Below are positions 33,813 to 40,100 of a DNA stretch of 64,000 nucleotides, one piece after another (the stretch's first letter is position 1; every line of letters starts with the position of its first letter). The translations under genes were made by a program, and so were the position numbers. The DNA comes from Lachnospiraceae bacterium. GTDB taxonomy: Bacteria > Bacillota > Clostridia > Lachnospirales > Lachnospiraceae. The notes beneath the pieces were generated by a model. That model saw nothing but the letters and a program-made list of their open reading frames with translations, was not told where the DNA came from and did no database searches. The stretch spans positions 62,001-126,000 of the forward strand of contig SVFQ01000005.1 in the NCBI GenBank assembly GCA_015056765.1, in the 5' to 3' direction.

Positions 33813-35330
33813 TTATCCAATCAGTGATAATACACCCTGATTACTTTGGTTAGCCTGAGCCAGTACTGCCTGTCCAGCCTGCTGGATGACATTGTTGTTG
33901 AAATTTCTTACTGTTTCTGTATACATATCCGTATCACGTATTCGACTTTCTGATGCGGTAGTATTCTCAATTACGTTATCCAGGTTACGTATCGTATGTT
34001 CTAAACGATCTTGGATAGAACCAAGCGCAGAGCACTGGATGGATACTTTTTGTATGGCGTCTTTGATTGTATCGACGGCTTTTAGGGCTCCTTTGCCTTC
34101 GCCTACGGCTACATTCAGACCATTTACACCCAGTCCCTTGGCGGACATGTCCGCAATAGTCATAGTAATCTGGTTAGTCCTTTTTCCGTCAGGACCTACA
34201 TGAAGATGAACAGAAAGATTACCTTTGATATCTTGCTTGGCTGATACGTGTGAAACATCCAGTTCCAGCTCGTTTCCTACTATGTCGTATACCGCACTGT
34301 GCTCGGACTGCACCTGTATGATTGGGTCGTCATCCGGATTGGCACCGGGAGTAACGACGAAATACTTACCAAGTGCATTTTCGGAAATCGGATTCCCGTC
34401 CTTGTCATAATACTGGTATAGCGAGCCCTCTTTCTTACCTAGATTTTCACTACGATAGGACAACTGACTACTTACGGAAACACTTCGATTTAAATTGGTG
34501 GCTTCCGTTGCAGCCATAGAGCCGCTCTCGGCTTCAAGCGTCATGTTATCGAATGCCACAGCGCCGGACTTTGAATAGATAGTGAAAACAGCTTTGTGAG
34601 GTTCGCTATCGGTAGGGGCGGTTTTAAGAACCACTTCATACTGGTTTGCAATTTCTCCATTTAGCTTGATGCTATAAGAATTTACGGCGGAGCTTGTGGA
34701 GTCATTCCAGTGGGAATCGAATGTGGCAGTGACACCTTGGTTGACAAGCGCCTTCATTAATAGTCCATGTTCTTCTAAGGGGATATCGAAGGTACCGCTG
34801 CCTAGACCAAGCTTAAAACCGTTTGCATCATATGTGGAGAAAGGTACAGTAGTACTTGTTACCTTTTCTGTCATATTGGCATAGGACAAGCTAAATCCCT
34901 TGACTTTATCTCAATCTCCCTTCAATAGATAGGTCTCATTAAATTTCGTCGTCTCAGCAATACGATCTATTTCCGTGGTGAGCAGGTCGATTTCGTTTTG
35001 GATATAGTTTCGGTCGTCTTCGGAATTGGTTCCGTTGGCAGCCTTAATAGCCAGCTCGTTCATACGCTGGAGCATATCTTGTACTTCGCCTAGCGCACCT
35101 TCTGCGGTTTGCACTGCGGAGATTCCGTCATTGGCATTAGTCGAGGCTTGTGTGAGGTCTCGGATTTGTTTTCGCATTTTCTCGCTAATAGAAAGCCCTG
35201 CTGCATCATCTGCGGCATGGTTGATTCTATACCCCGAGGAAAGTCTTTCCGTAGACTTTGCCTGGGTTAATGCAGTGATATTTAGCACGCGGTTGCCGTT
35301 CATCGCGGCTAAATTATGCTGGATAACCAT
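33813..35330 (-). pseudogene. fliC: Flagellin gene interrupted by one in-frame TGA
   Basis: The minus strand encodes a flagellin-type N terminus from ATG 35330 (MVIQHNLAAMNGNRVLN, AADDAAGLSISEKMR, FNETYLLKGD, 139 codons), then TGA at 34911-34913. The same frame then continues without a shift (DKVKGFSLSYANMTEK...) through a variable region to a flagellin C terminus ending NQSNQGVLSLIG at 33813. AAGGAGG precedes the start. The C-terminal motif is altered (DTDMYTETVRNF for the usual DTDMASEMVKYS, and SIQCSALG with an unusual Cys), which suggests relaxed selection. It is therefore probably inactive as filament protein, though the 139-residue N-terminal product could still be made. A sequencing error is the main alternative. 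Confidence 0.85.
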
Positions 35331-35343
35331 ACTTTTCCTCCTT

Positions 35344-35616
35344 GAAAAGTGACAAAATACCGTATCTACTTCTATTATCGTCAAACAACAGCGAAAAATA
35401 AAGGATTTTTTTAAAAAAATTTTGATTTCACGGACTAATACAGGCTTTACAGAACTCAAATATCATGGTAGGATGTCATTTGTCAAAAGAATCAAGTGAA
35501 ATCATTTGTACAAGTGGCATCCGGACAGTCGTCCAAGATTTTCCTGTAGAATTAGTTATAAGGTTTAAGTTAGACAAAGAGTAGTTCTTTCTGTATATCT
35601 ATATGCCTGCTATGGC
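35344..35616. other. Intergenic region upstream of the broken flagellin
   Basis: No convincing gene is seen. A minus-strand GACGATAA about 45 bases before the flagellin start resembles a sigma-28 -10 box, but the matching TAAA -35 is poor. An AT-rich stretch with A/T runs lies at 35399-35425. A 33-codon open stretch on the plus strand (about 35481-35585) is unsupported. Confidence 0.4.
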
Positions 35617-35686
35617 ATCTATTCTATCTGAAATATTCATTGCTCCTTATGCATTTGGTTTTGCCGGTGCATAGGGAGGTTTTTTT
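35617..35686. repeat. 70-bp direct repeat, copy 1, containing a terminator-like hairpin
   Basis: The block is identical over 70 bp to 36691-36760. Its 3' half folds as CTCCTTATGCA pairing with TGCATAGGGAG (one T-G pair), followed by seven T residues, so each copy can act as a terminator. Both copies can also be read as SILSEIFIAPYAFGFAGA followed by a stop, probably by chance. Confidence 0.95.
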
Positions 35687-35718
35687 ATGATTAAAACTGA
35701 ATACGGCTAGAGTTTTCC

Positions 35719-35747
35719 TTGAAGCGGTTAATCTAAAAAACTATAAT
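35719..35747 (+). promoter_or_regulatory. Sigma-A-type promoter of the DUF4258/YgiT pair
   Basis: TTGAAG (35719-35724), 17 bp and consensus TATAAT (35742-35747) lie 13 bases before the TTG start. The block from 35693 resembles that at 10495-10549. Confidence 0.75.
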
Positions 35748-35760
35748 AAAGGAGAGAAAG

Positions 35761-36090
35761 TTGTACGAAATAAATGAATTTAGAGCCTTAAATAGCTTAG
35801 ATAGAATTATTATTACGATACATTGTCAACAGAGAATGTTAGAGAGAAAAGTATCGGTTGATGATGTTGTTCAAGGCATCGAAAACGGGGAGATTATAGA
35901 GCAGTATCAGGAGGATACGCCATATCCAAGTTGCCTTGTTTTGGGAACAACAGTAGATGACAGAACTATCCATATTGTGCTTAGTTCAGACGGCGAATAT
36001 ATATACTTGATAACAGTATATGAGCCGAGTTTAGAAAAATGGGAAAAAGGATTTAAGAGAAGGAGGACATCAAATCATGACATGTATTAG
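35761..36090 (+). CDS. DUF4258 protein, toxin-like half of a toxin-antitoxin-type pair
   Basis: This 109-residue protein starts with TTG at 35761, just after AAAGGAGAG. It shows the DUF4258 pattern: ITIHCQQRMLERKVSVDDVVQGI, a central EIIEQYQEDTPYPSCLVLG and a C-terminal strand pair HIVLSSDGEYIYLITVYEP. DUF4258 proteins are small, MqsR/RelE-like in size and often lie directly before a YgiT-type zinc-finger gene, as here with a 14-base overlap. A toxin role is plausible by analogy with MqsR/MqsA-like pairs but is not shown by the sequence. Confidence 0.75.
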   Translation: MYEINEFRALNSLDRIIITIHCQQRMLERKVSVDDVVQGIENGEIIEQYQEDTPYPSCLVLGTTVDDRTIHIVLSSDGEYIYLITVYEPSLEKWEKGFKRRRTSNHDMY

Positions 36091-36304
36091 ATGTGGACAT
36101 GAAGTGCATGAGAGCAAAACTACAGAAGCAATTGAACTGAAGAACGGATTGTTGGTGATTAGAAATATACCATGTTATAAATGTGATGCTTGTGATGAAA
36201 TCCAATTTACCGGTGAAGTGCAGAAAAAAATTGAAATGATAATTCAAAAGGCGGAAGAACAAATGCAGGAAGTTGCAATTGTCGAGTATCACAATGTTGC
36301 ATAA
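36077..36304 (+). CDS. YgiT-type zinc-finger protein (antitoxin-like)
   Basis: This 75-residue protein has two CxxC pairs: MTCIRCGHEV at the start and YKCDACDE near residue 37. This is the YgiT/MqsA N-terminal zinc-finger pattern. It ends with a helical EKIEMIIQKAEEQ-like tail and lacks the MqsA helix-turn-helix domain. AGGAGG at 36061-36066 lies upstream. It overlaps the DUF4258 gene by 14 bases. The end of this gene and its downstream bases (36297-36330) are duplicated at 38403. Confidence 0.75.
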   Translation: MTCIRCGHEVHESKTTEAIELKNGLLVIRNIPCYKCDACDEIQFTGEVQKKIEMIIQKAEEQMQEVAIVEYHNVA

Positions 36305-36330
36305 AAGATAATTGCCTGTGGTTTTCGGAA
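36297..36330. repeat. 34-bp direct repeat, copy 1 (end of the YgiT gene)
   Basis: TTGCATAAAAGATAATTGCC and the following 14 bases match 38403-38436 at 32 of 34 positions. In this copy the TAA is the natural stop codon of the zinc-finger gene. Confidence 0.9.
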
Positions 36331-36366
36331 GCAAAAAAACAGGAATCCTGGGAGGAGGAGTACAAA

Positions 36367-36603
36367 ATGATTAATTTAAGAGATTATGACAAACTCCAAG
36401 AAGGTATTGCTATTGGATTGGAACAGGGACTAGAGCAAGGAATGGAGCAAGGAGTTAAAGAAGCTAGTAGCATTATGCCTAGTGTGGTAGAGAGGCTTCT
36501 GAAAGGGGAAAGCAGGGAAAGCATTATTTTGTCTGGGGTGGATAGTGATTTAGTAGATTCAGCAGAGCAGATTGTGAAAAACGTCGGAAAGGGTAGTTTA
36601 TAA
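36367..36603 (+). CDS. Orphan Rpn C-terminal tail protein
   Basis: This 78-residue protein corresponds only to the tail of Rpn nucleases. It begins MINLRDYDKLQEGIAIG, has a GLEQGLEQGMEQG repeat, then VERLLKGESRESIILSGVDS, closely matching the end of the intact Rpn gene at 2.9 kb (VERLKSGETPEAIIITGVDK). No nuclease core is present upstream. A strong GGGAGGAGGAG precedes the ATG, so it is likely translated. It is either a decayed Rpn gene or a stand-alone version of the intragenic Rpn small protein. Confidence 0.65.
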   Translation: MINLRDYDKLQEGIAIGLEQGLEQGMEQGVKEASSIMPSVVERLLKGESRESIILSGVDSDLVDSAEQIVKNVGKGSL

Positions 36604-36690
36604 ATGGGCATATACATCGAAGACGAAAGCCGTGATGATAGCACATACTTTAGGAAATCCTTTTGAATTAAGGGCGGTGAAACATCCGGT

Positions 36691-36760
36691 ATCTATTCTA
36701 TCTGAAATATTCATTGCTCCTTATGCATTTGGTTTTGCCGGTGCATAGGGAGGTTTTTTT
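36691..36760. repeat. 70-bp direct repeat, copy 2, containing a terminator-like hairpin
   Basis: It is identical to 35617-35686. The two copies flank the DUF4258/YgiT pair and the orphan Rpn tail, separated by 1,074 bp start to start. Similarity continues weakly after the T run (GATTAAAA in both). Confidence 0.95.
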
Positions 36761-36858
36761 GATTAAAAGTGTATGCCAGCAGAGAATATAAAACGCTAAA
36801 TGCTAAAAAATTAATAAGATTTAGCGATTTTTGATAAGAGTACCTTTTACTTGGAGAA

Positions 36859-36887
36859 TAGACTTTTTAAAAAGAAGGTTGTATAAT
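36859..36887 (+). promoter_or_regulatory. Candidate promoter of the DUF234 ATPase gene
   Basis: TAGACT (36859-36864), 17 bp and TATAAT (36882-36887), about 43 bases before ATG 36931. The -35 box matches four of six consensus bases. Confidence 0.5.
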
Positions 36888-36913
36888 TTACTAAAAGTGA
36901 TAATTTATTCTAG

Positions 36914-36939
36914 ATTTAGCGGAGTATGAAATGATTATT
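36914..36939. repeat. 26-bp repeat, copy B1 (start of the DUF234 ATPase gene)
   Basis: It is identical to 28561-28586. It begins with ATTTAG, the last codons of the DUF4143 ATPase gene in the other copy, and ends 9 bases into the DUF234 ATPase gene. This shows that the segment came from a locus ordered DUF4143 ATPase, then DUF234 ATPase. Confidence 0.9.
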
Positions 36940-38358
36940 GGTAGAGATCGTGAGATCGAATTGTTGCGTAATACGATTCAGGATGATAAATCACATTTTA
37001 TCGCAGTATATGGAAGACGTAGAATCGGAAAGACATTCCTGATACGTGAAGCTTTTGATTATCGCTTTACTTTTCAACACGCAGGCTTATCAGATGGCGG
37101 TATGAAAGAGCAGATATTTGCATTTGAATCGTCAATTAAAGATGCTGGTGGCAATGCTAATAAGTCTAGTAAAACCTGGTTGGAGGCGTTTGAAGATCTA
37201 AAAGATTTGATTCGCGCTTCACAGGAGAAAAAGAAGATTATCTTCATCGATGAATTATCTTGGATGGACACGCCGAAAAGTGATTTGATGCGTGCACTGG
37301 AACATTTTTGGAATGGATGGGCATCTGGTCGCAAAGATATTGTGCTTATCGTTTGCGCTTCAGCAACGTCCTGGATGATTTCGAAGGTGATTCACAATAA
37401 GGGTGGATTGTATAATCGTTTGACGGAACAAATCAAGTTGGAGAGCTTTTCACTCTCGGATTGTGAAGAATACGTAAAGTCGCAAAAGCTTGTTATGACG
37501 CGCAATCAGATATTGCAGTATTATATGATATTTGGAGGAGTTCCATTTTACTGGAGTTTTTTGCAGAGGGGTTTGAGCCTTTCTCAAAATGTAGATAAAA
37601 CGCTTTTTGAAAAAAACGCTCCTTTAGAAGACGAATTCAAGTATCTGTATGCTTCTATTTTTAGGAATCCAGATGGATATATTAAGGTGATTTCTGCACT
37701 GGCAAAAAAGAAGGCGGGAATGTCCAGAGACGATATTGCATCAGAAGCGGGAGTGGCAAACTCGGGAGATTTGACAAAAAAACTCGAGGAACTCGAAAGT
37801 TGTGGATTTATCAGAAAATACTATGCATATGGTATGAAAAAGAAAAATGCAATTTATCAATTAATCGATAATTTCACGCTTTTTTATTATCAGTTCATGG
37901 AATCCAAACCAACAGATGAACACTTTTGGTCAAATCAGATCAATACGCCAACTGTAAATACATGGTTAGGACTAGCGTTTGAAAGAGTATGTTTAGAACA
38001 TGTGCCACAGATAAAGCGAAAACTGGGTATATCAGGGGTACAGACGGATGTTAATTCCTGGTATTGTAAAGCAAATGAGGAAAAAGGTATTCGTGGAGCT
38101 CAGATTGATTTACTGATTGTTAGAAAGGATCAAGTTATTAATCTGTGCGAGATGAAGTATTCAGAATCAGAATTTAGTATCACAGAAGAAGCGAGTACGA
38201 GCATCCGGAATAAAATCCATAGTTTGGTAGCTTCGACAAATACAAAATATGCAATTTATCCTACTGTGATTACTACCTACGGCTTAGTAGATAATGCGTA
38301 TGCAGGAGATATCCAATCAGTAGTTACGTTGAATGATTTATTTGTACCTGAAGGATAG
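36931..38358 (+). CDS. ATPase_2/DUF234 stand-alone ATPase
   Basis: This 475-residue protein starts MIIGRDREIELLRNTI, has Walker A VYGRRRIGKTFLI near residue 30 and Walker B IIFIDELSWMD near residue 112. It continues with a winged-helix region (KKAGMSRDDIASEAGV) and a C-terminal DUF234 domain holding a PD-(D/E)XK-like motif (QIDLLIVRKD then INLCEMKYSESEF). It is one of three unrelated stand-alone ATPases in the window and its function is unknown. Its first 9 and last 18 bases are what remains of a lost copy at 28578-28602. Confidence 0.87.
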   Translation: MIIGRDREIELLRNTIQDDKSHFIAVYGRRRIGKTFLIREAFDYRFTFQHAGLSDGGMKEQIFAFESSIKDAGGNANKSSKTWLEAFEDLKDLIRASQEKKKIIFIDELSWMDTPKSDLMRALEHFWNGWASGRKDIVLIVCASATSWMISKVIHNKGGLYNRLTEQIKLESFSLSDCEEYVKSQKLVMTRNQILQYYMIFGGVPFYWSFLQRGLSLSQNVDKTLFEKNAPLEDEFKYLYASIFRNPDGYIKVISALAKKKAGMSRDDIASEAGVANSGDLTKKLEELESCGFIRKYYAYGMKKKNAIYQLIDNFTLFYYQFMESKPTDEHFWSNQINTPTVNTWLGLAFERVCLEHVPQIKRKLGISGVQTDVNSWYCKANEEKGIRGAQIDLLIVRKDQVINLCEMKYSESEFSITEEASTSIRNKIHSLVASTNTKYAIYPTVITTYGLVDNAYAGDIQSVVTLNDLFVPEG

Positions 38359-38436
38359 TAGAACTATGAGGCAAATGTATAGAATTGTGACCTATGGCCT
38401 TCTTGCATAAAAGATAATTGCCTGTGATTTTCTGAA
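38341..38436. repeat. Mosaic scar: ATPase end, methyltransferase start, YgiT end
   Basis: Bases 38341-38402 match 28585-28646 (60 of 62), giving the ATPase stop and then the first 12 codons of the methyltransferase (MRQMYRIVTYGL). At 38403 the match switches abruptly to the YgiT gene end (34-bp repeat, 32 of 34 with 36297-36330). Three gene fragments are thus joined in 96 bp. No function is expected. Confidence 0.85.
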
Positions 38437-38542
38437 TAACATCGTGGAGAGATGACTATCGGGGTGAATTAAATTCCAAAATTATGGAGTTAATGATAGA
38501 ATAGACATACAACTGAATTCTAATAAGAAAGGGGAAATTCTT

Positions 38543-38797
38543 ATGGGAGCAAATGAACGAGACGAAGGTCGCAAGGAAGGCTATGAAGTCGGTATCGAGG
38601 AAGGCTACAAGGAGGGCTATAAGGAAGGCTTAGCCGAGGGCGCTTCTCAGATGAGACAGGAAGCATTGGCAAAAATTGCCAAATACATGGAAAACGAAGG
38701 TCTTGTGTACAGCGTACAGGAAGCTGAGGCGAAGGCCAAAGAAATCATGGACATGGAGATTCCGGAGCAGCGCTCCTGGGCGAACTTAAAAAAATAA
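38543..38797 (+). CDS. Small Gly/Glu/Tyr-repeat protein, possibly another Rpn-like tail
   Basis: This 84-residue protein has AAAGGGGAAA before ATG 38543. Residues 10-35 are tandem EGYKEG-type repeats (EEGYKEGYKEGLAEG), like the repeat tails of Rpn nucleases and of the orphan tail at 36367. The second half is a charged helix (LAKIAKYMENEGLVYSVQE). It lies just upstream of glf but its link to that gene is not evident. Function unknown. Confidence 0.5.
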   Translation: MGANERDEGRKEGYEVGIEEGYKEGYKEGLAEGASQMRQEALAKIAKYMENEGLVYSVQEAEAKAKEIMDMEIPEQRSWANLKK

Positions 38798-38868
38798 GCG
38801 CCTTTGCTTTTACCCGAATCACTACTTGGGCTAAGACAGAAAAAGAAAGGAATACATTTTAGACTGAC

Positions 38869-40059
38869 ATGAAACAATATGATTATCTTATCGTAGGCGC
38901 AGGCCTTTTCGGCGCTACTTTTGCCTATGAGATGACAAAGAGAGGCAAGTCATGCCTGGTGATTGAGAAGAGAGGACATATTGCCGGTAACATTTATACC
39001 AAGAAGCAGCTGGACATCCAGGTGCATAAGTATGGCGCACACATTTTCCATACTTCCAATAAAAAGGTTTGGGATTATGTGAACCAGTTTGCAGAATTTA
39101 ATCATTATGTGAACTCCCCGGTGGCAGTATATAAGGATGAACTGTATAATCTTCCTTTTAATATGAATACCTTCCATCAGATGTGGGGCGTACGCACTCC
39201 TATGCAAGCAAAGCGTAAGATCGCAGAGCAGATTGAAGCACTGAATATTACGGAACCTCAAAACCTAGAGGAGCAGGCTCTGTCTCTGGTAGGCACTGAT
39301 GTCTATGAGAAGCTGATCAAAGGCTATACAGAGAAGCAGTGGGGCAGAGACTGCAAGGAGCTGCCGGCTTTCATCATCAAACGTTTGCCGCTGCGCTTTA
39401 TCTACGATAATAACTACTTCAATGACCCGTATCAGGGTATCCCGAAGGGTGGCTATACCCAGATTGTAGAGAAGATGTTAGACGGTATCGATGTAATCCG
39501 CGGCACTTCTTTCCAGGATTTTGTGGGCAAATTCGATGGAAAAGCCCTTAGCTTAGAGGGTGGCCTTTCCGGTATTTCCGAGGATGGCCAGTACGGTTGG
39601 AAACGTACTTTGTACACCGGTATGATTGATGAGTACTTTAACTTCCAGTTAGGCAATCTGGAGTATCGTTCTCTGAGATTTGAGACAGAAGAGAAGCCGG
39701 AAGAGGATAACTATCAGGGTAATGCGGTAGTAAACTACACCGAACGAGAGATTCCTTTTACCAGAATCATCGAGCACAAGCACTTTGAGTTCGGTAAGGG
39801 AGAGGGAACTGTCATCACCAGAGAGTATCCTGCAGAGTGGAAGCCTGGCGAGGAGCCATACTATCCGATTAACAACGGTAAGAACAATACGCTGTACACG
39901 GCTTATGAGAACCTGGCAAAGAATGAGCAACAGGTACTCTTTGGCGGACGCCTGGGCCAGTATAAGTACTTTGATATGGATAAAACCATCGAGGAAGCAT
40001 TGAATCTGGTAGATCAGGAAGTGGCCAGAGAAGATGGCGTGACAATTTATAAGAAATAA
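38869..40059 (+). CDS. glf: UDP-galactopyranose mutase
   Basis: This 396-residue FAD enzyme converts UDP-galactopyranose to UDP-galactofuranose. It starts DYLIVGAGLFGATFAYEM (FAD Rossmann loop) and has the GLF signatures HIAGNIYTKKQLDIQVHKYG, AHIFHTSNKKVWDYV, TEKQWGRDCKELPAF, GGYTQIVEKMLDGIDV and FGGRLGQYKYFDMDKTIEEAL with the C-terminal FAD-binding residues. The length is typical. It presumably supplies Galf to a surface or flagellar glycan. The start codon lacks a strong ribosome binding site; AAAGAAAGG lies 19 bases upstream. A bidirectional terminator follows. Confidence 0.95.
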   Translation: MKQYDYLIVGAGLFGATFAYEMTKRGKSCLVIEKRGHIAGNIYTKKQLDIQVHKYGAHIFHTSNKKVWDYVNQFAEFNHYVNSPVAVYKDELYNLPFNMNTFHQMWGVRTPMQAKRKIAEQIEALNITEPQNLEEQALSLVGTDVYEKLIKGYTEKQWGRDCKELPAFIIKRLPLRFIYDNNYFNDPYQGIPKGGYTQIVEKMLDGIDVIRGTSFQDFVGKFDGKALSLEGGLSGISEDGQYGWKRTLYTGMIDEYFNFQLGNLEYRSLRFETEEKPEEDNYQGNAVVNYTEREIPFTRIIEHKHFEFGKGEGTVITREYPAEWKPGEEPYYPINNGKNNTLYTAYENLAKNEQQVLFGGRLGQYKYFDMDKTIEEALNLVDQEVAREDGVTIYKK

Positions 40060-40062
40060 AAG

Positions 40063-40100
40063 AAAAGGACAAATTCGATTTTTTCGGATTTGTCCTTTTT
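40063..40100. terminator. Bidirectional intrinsic terminator between glf and the FliD-like gene
   Basis: A 12-bp perfect stem AAAAGGACAAAT/ATTTGTCCTTTT is extended by three more pairs, with a 7-base T-rich loop. The minus-strand gene stop (40099) lies in its edge. Confidence 0.85.

Larger units (their letters stand above)
36604..36930. other. Intergenic region before the DUF234 ATPase
   Basis: It holds the second 70-bp repeat (36691-36760), an AT-rich stretch, a promoter candidate (36859-36887) and the 26-bp repeat at 36914. A short open stretch MIAHTLGNPFEL at about 36634 runs into the repeat and stops there. No gene is supported. Confidence 0.6.

Noticed and set aside
34911-34913. TGA as a selenocysteine codon in flagellin
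   Set aside because: No selenocysteine insertion hairpin is evident and flagellins have no selenocysteine; a nonsense mutation is simpler.
35380-35420. Sigma-28 promoter for the broken flagellin
   Set aside because: GACGATAA resembles the -10 element but no TAAA lies at the required 15-base spacing.
35617-35686. Peptide SILSEIFIAPYAFGFAGA encoded in both 70-bp repeats
   Set aside because: The sequence is better explained as a terminator hairpin with a T run; identical peptides follow automatically from identical DNA.
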